From: Hyphomonas sp.
Lineage (GTDB): Bacteria; Pseudomonadota; Alphaproteobacteria; Caulobacterales; Hyphomonadaceae
Length of the DNA stretch: 64,000 nt
Assembly: GCA_013791775.1 (NCBI GenBank)
Contig: VMTE01000036.1
Span: 62,001-126,000 of the forward strand
Reading direction: 5' to 3'
In this document: piece after piece, positions 1-7,728 of the stretch
How the letters are laid out: every line of letters starts with the position of its first letter
How positions within the stretch are numbered: the first letter of the stretch is position 1
The notes under the pieces: generated by a model
Told to the model about the DNA's origin: nothing
What the model saw: only the letters and a program-made list of their open reading frames with translations
The model's database searches: none
Translations under genes and position numbers: made by a program

Positions 1-45
1 CGCGAGTATGATCTCGAGGTGCGCGGCGAGCGCGAAGCGGGCTAG
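1..45 (+). CDS. C-terminal end of an unidentified protein (partial)
   Basis: An open frame enters from the left edge and ends at a TAG at 43-45, giving 14 residues that finish with a charged stretch (VRGEREAG). Its stop overlaps the stop of the minus-strand permease gene, the usual arrangement for compact convergent genes here. Too little is visible to name a family, and it could be a chance open frame. Confidence 0.35.
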   Translation, partial: REYDLEVRGEREAG

Positions 46-1232
46 TCGCTGGCGCCGCGAGACAGGGTCAGGGGCTTCGCCCTGTGGACCAGCACAAGGC
101 CGGCCAGCGTCACGATCACCATGAGCCAGTAGAGCCGGGTCTGCGCTTCGATGCCGCCGGGCGCGAGGACGTCATAGGCAAAGCCGGTCGCAAGCCCGGC
201 AATCGCCATCGCCGGGCCGAAGATCAGCGCGCCGTTGGCCGAATAGGCGAGGGGCAGCTGGTCGTCCGGCAGGGCCGCCTGCAGGAAGCGCATCGTGCCG
301 AGATGCGTCAGCGCGAAGCTCGCCGCATGCAGCGTCTGCAGCACATAGACCGCTTCCACCGGCAGCACGAAGCCGGCCGCCGTCCAGCGCAGGAGCGCGC
401 CGAAGCCGCCCAGCCAGAGCAGGGCGTAGTGGCTCGTGTTCTTCAGTAGGCGACGTGAGACCAGCAGCAGCAGGATTTCCGCCGCCACGCCGGTTGCCCA
501 GAGCGCGCCGATATGGCCGCCGCCGATGCCCTGCGCGATCCAGATGTTTGACGCGAAGGAATAGTAGGCGGCATGGCTCGCCTGGATGAAGGCCGCCGCG
601 AGAATGAACAGGAACACGCCGTCCACGCGGTAGAGACCAAAGGCCTGCGAAAAGGTCGACCCCAGTGACCGGCGGGTGATCACCGTGCGGGCGCCGCGCT
701 GGGTGAGCAGGGGGCCGATGGCCGCGATGGCGGATGCCGCGATCAGATAGATCAGCACCCAGTCCGGCCCCCAAGCGCCGAGGATAGCGCCTCCGGCCAA
801 GTTGGCGAGAACGAAGGCGGCCGACGCCATCGCGCGCGCTTCGCCGTAATCCGGGCGCCCGTTGCGCGTGCCGTAGACGAGGATGGCCTCGAACAGCGGC
901 CCGACGAGGTTCATCGCGCTGTAAACGAGAACGCAAAGGAAGAAATCGACCGAGCGCGGGGAGTCCGGAACAAGCAGGACATAGCCGGCCAGGACAACCA
1001 TCATCACGGTGGCCAGCGTGCCGCGCAAGCCGCGATCCTGTGCGATGCCGGCCGTCAGCGGGCCGGCCACGATGCGGATCACGATCGCGATGGTTCCGGC
1101 GCCGGCGATCTCGGCGCCGGACATGCCGGCCACCTTCTCCATCCAGACGGGCATGTAGGGAAGGTTGGCGCCCAGCACGAGGTTGACTGCGCCGGCAGCG
1201 ATGGTGGCCCGCCATGAGTTGCTGAGCTGCAT
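42..1232 (-). CDS. MFS permease, MFS_1-like / HcaT type
   Basis: A 396-residue inner-membrane transporter of the major facilitator superfamily with about 12 hydrophobic segments spread over its full length. The N-terminus (NLVLGANLPYMPVWM) resembles the PF12832 group that includes the 3-phenylpropionate and nucleoside permeases, in which helix 1 carries a proline-rich substrate loop. The substrate cannot be told from sequence. The gene is monocistronic as far as seen. The 285-bp inverted-repeat element sits immediately upstream of its start codon, so any promoter lies beside or inside that element. Family assignment is good; function is unknown. Confidence 0.8.
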   Translation of the reverse strand: MQLSNSWRATIAAGAVNLVLGANLPYMPVWMEKVAGMSGAEIAGAGTIAIVIRIVAGPLTAGIAQDRGLRGTLATVMMVVLAGYVLLVPDSPRSVDFFLCVLVYSAMNLVGPLFEAILVYGTRNGRPDYGEARAMASAAFVLANLAGGAILGAWGPDWVLIYLIAASAIAAIGPLLTQRGARTVITRRSLGSTFSQAFGLYRVDGVFLFILAAAFIQASHAAYYSFASNIWIAQGIGGGHIGALWATGVAAEILLLLVSRRLLKNTSHYALLWLGGFGALLRWTAAGFVLPVEAVYVLQTLHAASFALTHLGTMRFLQAALPDDQLPLAYSANGALIFGPAMAIAGLATGFAYDVLAPGGIEAQTRLYWLMVIVTLAGLVLVHRAKPLTLSRGASD

Positions 1233-1267
1233 GTGCGTTGCCGTCCCCCTCCCTTCCTGTCCCGGCC

Positions 1268-1552
1268 TAGAGCCCCGGGCGATTAATTTGCGTCAGCTGA
1301 TGGCTGTATCGCGGGGTCTGGCCAGGCGCGACCGGAGCCTGATGTGATCATCAGGCGAGGATCGCAACGCCGCCAGGCCGCGCGAGACGGCCAAGCCTGC
1401 GCCAGTCAGTACGCCACCCTTCGGGCCACCGTCTTTTCCGCCGTGGCCGCGTTGCTGTCCTTGACCGGGCCTCGGCCCGCTCTGCGGACCGCGCCTTACC
1501 ACACCGAAAAATCCGGCGGTCAGCGGGCGCAAATTAATCGCCCGGGGCTCTA
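1268..1552. mobile_element. MITE-like element with 25-bp perfect terminal inverted repeats
   Basis: Positions 1268-1292 and 1528-1552 are perfect inverted copies of a 25-bp sequence (TAGAGCCCCGGGCGATTAAT... inward). With two mismatches the match extends inward to 1300 and 1520. The 285-bp unit has no convincing gene. Short open frames in it on both strands read LEPRAINLR only because they cross the repeats. A second dyad (CCTGATG-TGAT-CATCAGG, 1338-1355) lies inside. I see no clear target-site duplication. Size and ends fit a non-autonomous miniature transposable element, but no transposase is present, so the mobile nature is an inference. It fills most of the 400-bp gap between the MFS and oxyR genes. 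Confidence 0.6.
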
Positions 1553-1632
1553 ATAGTCCAGACCCAGGGCGCGCGGTAAGCCCTGCGGGAAGAATATTCT
1601 GCGGTGTTGCCACGGGGACGCGGGGCCGCCGG

Positions 1633-2550
1633 TCAGGTGTGAAGGGCGGTGCGCGGTTTCAGTTGGTCGCGGACGAACTCGCCCAGCTGGCGGGCTTCGG
1701 CCGCGCGCGGGCTGCCTGCCTTCCAGGCGATGCCGACCTGGCGCCCGACGATGGGCGTCACGAAGGAGCGGATGGCGACGTCGGGTCCGAGCGCGAGCCC
1801 GTTGTCAGCGGCAAGGCGGGGGATCAGCGATACGCCGAGCCCGCCGGCTACCATGTTCACCAGCGTGCCGAGCGAGGTGGCGGCGACCTGTTCGCGCCCG
1901 GAGCCGGTTTTCAGGCGGCAGACCGAGAGCGCGTGTTCGCGCAGGCAATGGCCGTCCTCGAGCAACAGGACGTCCTCGTTCTCCAGATCGTCCGGCGACA
2001 GACCATTCTTGCGGGCGAGGGGATGGCCGGTGGGGGCGGCGAGCAGGAACTCGTCATCGAAGAGCGTCATCGTCTCGATGCCGGGCGCTTCCCAGGGCAG
2101 GGCGATGAACGCAGCGTCAAGCGTGCGGGCCCTGAGCTGGTCAACAAGGCGGCTGGTGCGGTCTTCGGTCAGGTAGAGTTTCAGGTCCGGATACTTTTTG
2201 GTCAGCAGGCTGACCGTCTGCGGCAGGACGAACGGTGCGATGGTCGGGATGGCGCCGAGGTGGAAGGGGCCGGAGAAGACGGCGCCGGCCGTGGTGACGG
2301 ACTGGACCAGCGCGTGCGCATCGCCCAGCAGGGCCGACGCCCGGGCGGCGGCAATCTCGCCGGCATGGGTGAGCGTGGCGCCGCGCGATTCCCGCTCGGC
2401 AAGGGAGACACCGAAGAGATCCTCGAGTTCCTTGATGCCGGCCGAGAGGGTCGGCTGGGTGACGTGACAGGCCTCGGCAGCCCGCGAAAACGAGCCGGCT
2501 TCGCCGAGGGCGACGAGGAACTGGAGCTGGCGAAGGGTCGGGAGAATCAT
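1633..2550 (-). CDS. oxyR: OxyR, LysR-family peroxide sensor
   Basis: A 305-residue LysR-type regulator. The winged helix-turn-helix is at residues 1-60 and the effector domain at about 90-295. The OxyR signature GHCLREHALSVC is present with C202 and C211, the pair that forms the disulfide on oxidation by hydrogen peroxide in known OxyR proteins. The gene is divergent from ahpC across a 133-bp AT-rich gap, the classic arrangement in which oxidised OxyR activates the peroxidase genes. The 305-residue length is normal for OxyR. Confidence 0.93.
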   Translation of the reverse strand: MILPTLRQLQFLVALGEAGSFSRAAEACHVTQPTLSAGIKELEDLFGVSLAERESRGATLTHAGEIAAARASALLGDAHALVQSVTTAGAVFSGPFHLGAIPTIAPFVLPQTVSLLTKKYPDLKLYLTEDRTSRLVDQLRARTLDAAFIALPWEAPGIETMTLFDDEFLLAAPTGHPLARKNGLSPDDLENEDVLLLEDGHCLREHALSVCRLKTGSGREQVAATSLGTLVNMVAGGLGVSLIPRLAADNGLALGPDVAIRSFVTPIVGRQVGIAWKAGSPRAAEARQLGEFVRDQLKPRTALHT

Positions 2551-2683
2551 AGACTTACTCTATACCTTCCAGTGAAATAATCAATTTTCCTTATCTGTTG
2601 CGCTGCACCAATTGTCCAGATGGCTCATCGCCACCGTGGTGAGTCGCCATCCCTTTTCTTGTTTCCGTATCAGGAGTCCTCCC

Positions 2684-3241
2684 ATGCTTGGCATCGGCCA
2701 AAAGCTGCCCGAATTCAAAGTGACCGGCGTGAAGCCGAAATTCATGCGTCACGAGGAGAACGGCGAGAGCGCGTTCGAAACCATCACCCAGGACAGCTTC
2801 GCCGGCCTGTGGAAAATCATCTTCTTCTATCCGAAGGATTTCACCTTCGTCTGCCCGACCGAGATCGCCGAATTCGCCCGCCTGGTGCCGGAATTCGCTG
2901 ACCGCGACGCGGTCGTCCTCGGCGGCTCGACCGACAACGAGTTCGTGAAACTCGCCTGGCGCCGCGAGCACACCGACCTGAAGGAACTTGCCATGTGGCA
3001 GTTCGCCGACACCAACGGTTCGCTGGTCGATGGCCTGGGTGTGCGTGAACCGGAAGCCGGCGTTGCCTACCGCGCGACGTTCATTGTCGATCCGCACAAT
3101 GTGATCCAGCACGTCTATGTGACCAACCTGAACGTTGGCCGCAATCCGCAGGATACGCTGCGGGTTCTGGATGCGCTGCAGACGGACGAACTGTGTCCGT
3201 GCAACCGTCCGGTGGGCGGCAAGACGCTTGAACTGGCCTGA
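2684..3241 (+). CDS. ahpC: AhpC, alkyl hydroperoxide reductase (2-Cys peroxiredoxin)
   Basis: A 185-residue peroxiredoxin. The peroxidatic cysteine is C57 in FTFVCPTEI, and C171/C173 in ELCPCN supply resolving cysteines, as in the mycobacterial-type AhpC that is recycled by AhpD rather than AhpF. The frame is open further upstream, but the ATG at 2684 has CAGGAG 7 bp before it and gives the family-typical start MLGIGQKLPEF. It reduces hydrogen peroxide, organic peroxides and peroxynitrite in the cytoplasm. It is divergent from oxyR, and ahpD follows after a hairpin. Confidence 0.95.
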   Translation: MLGIGQKLPEFKVTGVKPKFMRHEENGESAFETITQDSFAGLWKIIFFYPKDFTFVCPTEIAEFARLVPEFADRDAVVLGGSTDNEFVKLAWRREHTDLKELAMWQFADTNGSLVDGLGVREPEAGVAYRATFIVDPHNVIQHVYVTNLNVGRNPQDTLRVLDALQTDELCPCNRPVGGKTLELA

Positions 3242-3255
3242 TCGGCCTGACCCAA

Positions 3256-3295
3256 CGCCATCCGGTTCCGGCTCCGGGCCGGATGGCGCCTTTTT
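3256..3295 (+). terminator. Hairpin with T-run between ahpC and ahpD
   Basis: Perfect 10-bp stem CGCCATCCGG / CCGGATGGCG (3256-3265 and 3279-3288) followed by TTTTT at 3291-3295. It lies between the ahpC stop and the ahpD start, so it probably attenuates readthrough and lowers ahpD expression relative to ahpC. Confidence 0.8.
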
Positions 3296-3322
3296 GATCC
3301 TGCTACGGAAGCTCAGTGCGCC

Positions 3323-3865
3323 ATGTCGCTCGAAACCCTCAAGACCCTGATCCCGGACTACGCCAAGGACATCCGGCTGAATATCGGCTCGCTGGCCAAT
3401 GAGACGATCCTGACGGAACAGCAGAAGTATGGCTGCTTCCTGGCCTGCGCCCATGCGGCCGGGGAGGTCGCCACATTGCGGGCGGTGGACGCCGAAGTGC
3501 GCGCGTTCCTGTCGCCGGAAGCGGTATCCGCGGCCAAGGCGGCCAGCGCCATCATGGGCATGAACAACGTATATTACCGCGCCACCCACCTTGTTTCGAA
3601 CACGACCTACCAGACCATGCCGGCCCGTTTGCGGATGAACGTGATCGGAAATCCGGGCGTGGCGAAAGCGGATTTCGAGCTGTGGTCGATGGCGGTGTCG
3701 GCGATCAACGGCTGCGGCATGTGCCTCGACGCGCATGAGGCGGAGTTGCGCAAGCATGGCATGACCAGTGAACAGATCCAGGCGGCGCTGCGGATCGGCG
3801 CGGTGGTGAATGCGGTGGCGTGCGTGGTGGCGGCGGAGACGGCGCTGGCGGGCGAGCCGGCCTGA
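3323..3865 (+). CDS. ahpD: AhpD, alkylhydroperoxidase reductase partner of AhpC
   Basis: A 180-residue all-helical AhpD-family protein with the CXXC active site C131-G-M-C134 followed by LDAH138, the catalytic Cys-Cys-His set of AhpD. In characterised systems AhpD passes electrons from a lipoamide protein to AhpC. The neighbouring AhpC is of the matching CxC-tailed type and no ahpF is present, so this pair is the likely reductive route. It starts 81 bp after ahpC, past an intervening terminator, and ends just before a strong terminator. Confidence 0.94.
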   Translation: MSLETLKTLIPDYAKDIRLNIGSLANETILTEQQKYGCFLACAHAAGEVATLRAVDAEVRAFLSPEAVSAAKAASAIMGMNNVYYRATHLVSNTTYQTMPARLRMNVIGNPGVAKADFELWSMAVSAINGCGMCLDAHEAELRKHGMTSEQIQAALRIGAVVNAVACVVAAETALAGEPA

Positions 3866-3889
3866 ACCTTCCTCCGATGGCAGACAATC

Positions 3890-3924
3890 GGCCCCCGGAT
3901 CATCGGTCCGGGGGCCTGCTTTTT
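3890..3924 (+). terminator. Rho-independent terminator after ahpD
   Basis: Perfect 10-bp GC stem GGCCCCCGGA / TCCGGGGGCC (3890-3899 and 3907-3916) with a 7-nt loop, followed by a T-run at 3920-3924. It separates the peroxide unit from the dcw operon. Confidence 0.9.
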
Positions 3925-4062
3925 GGGCGGCGTTGCATTGCAAACCGGTAAGGTTTTGTGCGCGCTGGGGTAGTCGCAACGCTTGTGCGGCGACCGATGC
4001 GGCATCGCAACACACAGCTGCAAGGTCCGGAAAAGGTTAAGAAAATTAATCTCCTCCCACGC

Positions 4063-4103
4063 GAGCCCATCGTCCGTGTTCCCCTGGTTCCGCAGATGGG
4101 CTC
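4063..4103. promoter_or_regulatory. 9-bp dyad carrying two opposed TGGGC boxes upstream of mraZ
   Basis: GAGCCCATC (4063-4071) and GATGGGCTC (4095-4103) are perfect inverted copies 23 bp apart. Each contains the same TGGGC core as the MraZ boxes 50 bp downstream, but in opposed orientation. It could be an extra MraZ-binding site or an RNA hairpin (TCTTTG follows). Apart from this dyad and the MraZ boxes, the 3925-4245 gap shows only AT-rich sequence and no confident -35/-10 pair. Confidence 0.45.
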
Positions 4104-4152
4104 TCTTTGTTCCTGAATTGGACTTATGTGGAAATCCTGATTCGCATAGGGC

Positions 4153-4177
4153 GCCCATTGAGGCCCATACTCGCCCA
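4153..4177 (-). promoter_or_regulatory. MraZ operator: three phased TGGGN repeats
   Basis: GCCCA occurs at 4153-4157, 4163-4167 and 4173-4177. On the minus strand this reads TGGGC-N5-TGGGC-N5-TGGGC, an exact 10-bp period. MraZ of Escherichia coli is known to bind three TGGGN repeats separated by 5 nt in front of mraZ and to repress the dcw promoter. A further GCCCA is at 4204-4208. The array ends 69 bp before the chosen mraZ start. Confidence 0.8.
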
Positions 4178-4245
4178 TGATAGTCCAATTTTACACATGG
4201 CGTGCCCATGGCGGGGTTGAGGCAAATCCAGATAAGGACGAGCGG

Positions 4246-4740
4246 GTGTTTTTTTCCACCTATGAGGGCGCTATTGACGCGAAAGGACGGGTTTCGATCC
4301 CGGCGCCTTTCCGTGCAGCGCTTGGCGGAAACACCCGCGTTTTCATCTGGGTAGCGCCTGACGGATCCGGCGCGCTCGAAGGCGGCGGGGAGGCGTTGAT
4401 GGCGCTGTATGCCGAGACGCTGGCCGAGCTGCCGCTGCAATCCCCGGTTCGGGAAGCCTTCGTTACGGCAGTGATTGCCGGCTCTGCGGATCTCAAGATC
4501 GACGAGACAGGCCGGATCAAGCTGCCGGACGACTTCTGCGAAGTGGCGGGCCTGTCCGGCCGAATCCGGTTCACCGGCGCAATCGAGAGCTTCAAGATCT
4601 GGGATCCGGCGCGGTTCGAGGCGCACCGTACGCGGCAAGCCGGCATCGCCCAGCGCGCCGACACGCTGGAAGCCTTCCATGCGGCCTATAATCAGGTGCG
4701 CAAGCGCCGGGCGGCGGCGCAGCGCGGGGAGGCCGAATGA
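4246..4740 (+). CDS. mraZ: MraZ, dcw-cluster transcriptional regulator
   Basis: A 164-residue protein with two AbrB-like MraZ domains, each with its conserved core (YEGAIDAKGRVSIPAPFR near the start and DETGRIKLPDDF near residue 87). The frame opens upstream at an ATG at 4177, but that ATG lies inside the operator repeats. The GTG at 4246 has AAGGA 7 bp upstream and gives the usual MraZ N-terminus (FFSTYEG), so I start there. MraZ self-represses and represses the dcw genes in known bacteria. It overlaps rsmH by ATGA and heads the operon. Confidence 0.9.
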   Translation: MFFSTYEGAIDAKGRVSIPAPFRAALGGNTRVFIWVAPDGSGALEGGGEALMALYAETLAELPLQSPVREAFVTAVIAGSADLKIDETGRIKLPDDFCEVAGLSGRIRFTGAIESFKIWDPARFEAHRTRQAGIAQRADTLEAFHAAYNQVRKRRAAAQRGEAE

Positions 4741-5768
4741 TGGCGGCCCACACGCCTGCCCGTCCGCCGGCGACGCCTGGCCACCTGCCCGTCATGCTGG
4801 ACGAGGTGCTGCAGGCGCTGGCGCCGGCCGGCGGCGATGTGATTGTCGATGGCACGTTCGGGGGTGGCGGATATTCACGCGCCATCCTGAAGGCGGCGGA
4901 CTGCACCGTGATCGGGATTGACCGCGATCTCGACGCCATCGTGCGGGCCGAACGCCTCGCGGCGGAGTTTCCCCGGCTTGTGCCGCTGCTCGGCCGGTTC
5001 GGGGATCTGGACACGCTGCTGGAGCAGGCCGGGCGCGCGCAGGTGGACGGCGTGGTGCTGGATATCGGCGTGTCGAGCTACCAGATCGACGAGGCCATCC
5101 GGGGCTTTTCCTTCATGAAGGATGGCCCGCTGGACATGCGCATGGGCGCGGCCGGGCCGTCGGCGGCCGATGTGGTCAACCACATGGCCGAGCGCGACCT
5201 GGCGAACATCATTTTCCGTCTTGGCGAGGAGCGCAATGCGCGCCGGATCGCCCGGGCGGTCGTCGAGCGGCGCACGGAGGCGCCATTCCGGACGACGGCG
5301 GATTTCGCGGCCCTGGTGGAGACGGCGGTGGGTGGGCGGCGCGGGGCGCGCATGCACCCGGCCACCCAGACCTTCCAGGCGATCCGGATGTACGTGAACG
5401 ACGAGCTGGGCGAACTGGCGCGCGGCCTTGCGGCGGCCGAAAAGATGCTGAAGCCCGCCGGACGGCTGGTCGTGGTGACGTTCCATTCGCTGGAAGACCG
5501 GTTGGTGAAACAGTGGCTGCGGGAGCGGGCGGGCGGTGTGCCGGCCGGCTCGCGCCACCTGCCCCTGATGTCCAAACCGAAGCCGCCGAGCTTCGAGCAG
5601 ATCACAAACAAGGCGCTGCAACCTTCTGAAAAGGAAGTGGAAACCAATCCACGCGCACGCTCTGCAAGACTGCGGGCGGCGATCCGGACGGAAGCTGCTG
5701 CCTTTGGCGGTCCGGCGGACGATGGAATGGACCTGCCGCCGATCTCTGAAGTGGAGGTATCGCGATGA
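4737..5768 (+). CDS. rsmH: RsmH, 16S rRNA m4C1402 methyltransferase
   Basis: A 343-residue S-adenosylmethionine-dependent methyltransferase (MraW family). The SAM-binding loop VDGTFGGGGYS lies at about residues 40-50, and the characteristic downstream segments NDELGELARGL and VVVTFHSLEDR are present. It methylates N4 of C1402 in the ribosomal decoding centre. It overlaps mraZ (ATGA) and ftsL (ATGA), so it is translationally coupled in the dcw operon. Length is slightly above the roughly 310-residue norm. Confidence 0.95.
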   Translation: MMAAHTPARPPATPGHLPVMLDEVLQALAPAGGDVIVDGTFGGGGYSRAILKAADCTVIGIDRDLDAIVRAERLAAEFPRLVPLLGRFGDLDTLLEQAGRAQVDGVVLDIGVSSYQIDEAIRGFSFMKDGPLDMRMGAAGPSAADVVNHMAERDLANIIFRLGEERNARRIARAVVERRTEAPFRTTADFAALVETAVGGRRGARMHPATQTFQAIRMYVNDELGELARGLAAAEKMLKPAGRLVVVTFHSLEDRLVKQWLRERAGGVPAGSRHLPLMSKPKPPSFEQITNKALQPSEKEVETNPRARSARLRAAIRTEAAAFGGPADDGMDLPPISEVEVSR

Positions 5769-6100
5769 GCCGGCGCGCATTTTTCTTCGGGCTGCTGGTA
5801 GCCGCCCTGCTGGTCTTCAGCCTGTACCGCGCCAAGTATGGCGCGCGGGATACGGCGGCTGAATTGATGGCCGTCGAGGCGCAGATCGAAACGGCGCAAA
5901 AGGAAAAGGCGCTTCTCGAGACCGAGCTGGCACACATGAGCCGGCGCGACTGGATCGAGGAATACGCCCGCAAGAATCTGGGCATGTCGCCGCCGAAGGC
6001 GGACCAGATGGCGTCGGAAGACGATCTCGACCATCTCGTCGGGCCGCCGGTTGACGGCGTCCTGCCACCGGATGATCCGCAGGCGGAGGCAACGCCATGA
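5765..6100 (+). CDS. ftsL: FtsL-like division protein
   Basis: A 111-residue bitopic membrane protein. One transmembrane helix lies at about residues 5-21, then a coiled-coil stretch at 30-65 rich in Glu, Lys and Leu, and a Pro/Asp-rich tail. FtsL sequences are poorly conserved, so the call rests on topology, size and position between rsmH and ftsI, where ftsL sits in other dcw clusters. It would join the FtsQLB complex that activates FtsWI in the periplasm. ATGA overlaps at both ends. Confidence 0.8.
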   Translation: MSRRAFFFGLLVAALLVFSLYRAKYGARDTAAELMAVEAQIETAQKEKALLETELAHMSRRDWIEEYARKNLGMSPPKADQMASEDDLDHLVGPPVDGVLPPDDPQAEATP

Positions 6101-7728
6101 GCGAAGCCTCGCGCGACCGGACGCGGCTCGCAGGGCTCGTGCTCTGCGGGGTCTTCGTCGTCATGGCCGGGCGAGGCGGATATCTTGCGCTGTCGGGAAA
6201 GCCTCAGAGTGACCGGCTGACCCTTGCGCAACAGGCCGCGCCGAGCACGGTGCGCGCCGAGATTCTGGACCGCAACGGCGAGTTGCTGGCCAAATCGGTC
6301 GAAAGCTATTCCCTGTGGGCCAACCCGAGCCTGATCTGGGACGCCGAGGAAGTCGCCCTTGGCCTCGATGCGATGTTTCCCGAGATCGGCCTCGATGTCC
6401 TGAAGTCCAAGCTGTCTGATCCCAAGCGCCAGTTCGAATGGGTGAAGCGCGGGCTGACGCCGCGCCAGCGCGAAGCCGTGATGGCGCTCAGATTCGAAGG
6501 GCTCAACTTCCGCTCCGAGATGCGCCGCGCTTATCCGCTGGGGGAGCTGGCGGGTTCTGTGCTGGGCCAGGTCGATCTCGACGGCAAGGGGATCGCCGGC
6601 GCCGAGCGCACGTTCAACGACGCGCTGAAGGCCGGCAGGCCGGTGCAGCTGACGCTCGACATCGAAGTGCAGACCGCGCTGGAGGCCGAACTTGCGGCGG
6701 CGGCGGCCAATTATGACATGCAGGGCGCTGCGGCGATCCTGATGGACACGCACACCGGCGAAGTGCTCGGCATGGCCAGCTGGCCGGCCTACGATCCGAA
6801 CCGGCCTTCCGACTTTCCTGCCAATCATCCGGCCCGCGTCAACCGCGCCATCGGCGCCGTGTACGAGCTGGGCTCGGTGTTCAAGCCGCTGACCATCGCC
6901 GCTGCGCTGGAAGCCGGCGCCGTGCGCCCGGAAAGCCGCTTCAATGTCAGCCAGCCGATCCGGCTCGGCAAGTTCGAGGTGAAGGATACGCATGCGTTCG
7001 CGCAAAGCGCCAATCTGACCGAGATCATTGTGCAAAGCTCCAATATCGGCACCGTTCATGTGGCGCGCGAACTGGGCATTCCGCGCCAGACGGCGTTCCT
7101 GAAACAAGCCGGCCTGCTGGACAAGGCGGTGATCGAGCTGCCCGGCAGCGAAGCGCCGATCAAGCCTGACCGGCTGAGCGATGTGTCCGCCGCGACCATC
7201 TCCTATGGCCATGGTATCTCGGTGACGCCGCTGGCTTTCCTTTCGGCCTTTGCCGCGCTCGGCAATGGCGGCGAGATGGCGCCGCCCACGCTGCTGCTCG
7301 ATCCGGAGCGCAAGGTGGAGCCGGTGGTGCTGATGTCGGGCGTCACCGCCGAGATCGTCACCCGGATGATGCGCGAATCTGTCCTGCGCGGCACCGGCGA
7401 TACCGCCGATGTCGAAGGCTACCGGGTCGCGGGCAAGACAGGCACCGGCGAAAAGCCGCTGAATGGCGGTTATGACAAGAATGCCAACATTTCGAGCTTT
7501 GCTGCGGTGTTTCCGGCAGACGGCCCGCAATATGCCCTGATTGTGACGCTGGATGATCCGAAGGCCCGGAAGGGCCGCGGTGCAACGGCGTCCGGAAGTT
7601 CCGCGCCCGTGGCGGGCAGGATCATCGAACGCGTCGCCCCGATCCTCGGGGTCACGCCGCGCTTCGACGATATCCGCCCGGTGCGGACGGGCCGCTCCGA
7701 ACCGCCTGAGGAAAGGAGCGCTCTGTGA
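6097..7728 (+). CDS. ftsI: FtsI (PBP3), septal peptidoglycan transpeptidase
   Basis: A 543-residue class B penicillin-binding protein with an N-terminal membrane anchor, a PBP dimerisation domain from about residue 50 and a transpeptidase domain. The three active-site motifs are S260-V-F-K263, S314-S-N316 and K447-T-G-T. It crosslinks septal peptidoglycan with FtsW. Its stop overlaps the GTG start of murE. All catalytic motifs are intact and the length is typical. Confidence 0.96.
   Translation: MSEASRDRTRLAGLVLCGVFVVMAGRGGYLALSGKPQSDRLTLAQQAAPSTVRAEILDRNGELLAKSVESYSLWANPSLIWDAEEVALGLDAMFPEIGLDVLKSKLSDPKRQFEWVKRGLTPRQREAVMALRFEGLNFRSEMRRAYPLGELAGSVLGQVDLDGKGIAGAERTFNDALKAGRPVQLTLDIEVQTALEAELAAAAANYDMQGAAAILMDTHTGEVLGMASWPAYDPNRPSDFPANHPARVNRAIGAVYELGSVFKPLTIAAALEAGAVRPESRFNVSQPIRLGKFEVKDTHAFAQSANLTEIIVQSSNIGTVHVARELGIPRQTAFLKQAGLLDKAVIELPGSEAPIKPDRLSDVSAATISYGHGISVTPLAFLSAFAALGNGGEMAPPTLLLDPERKVEPVVLMSGVTAEIVTRMMRESVLRGTGDTADVEGYRVAGKTGTGEKPLNGGYDKNANISSFAAVFPADGPQYALIVTLDDPKARKGRGATASGSSAPVAGRIIERVAPILGVTPRFDDIRPVRTGRSEPPEERSAL

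Noticed and set aside
1293-1613. Short open frames on both strands inside the inverted-repeat element, sharing LEPRAINLR
   Set aside because: The shared peptide comes from the inverted repeats being read on both strands. There is no ribosome site or conserved domain.
4037-4049. Possible CtrA site TTAA-N5-TTAA upstream of mraZ
   Set aside because: The spacer is 5 bp, not the 7 bp required for CtrA.
4177-4245. ATG at 4177 as the mraZ start
   Set aside because: It overlaps the third MraZ box and adds 23 residues not found in MraZ proteins. The GTG at 4246 has a good ribosome site.
5602-7530. Minus-strand frame of about 640 codons opposite rsmH-ftsL-ftsI
   Set aside because: Arg/His/Gly-rich shadow of genes whose catalytic motifs are intact on the plus strand.
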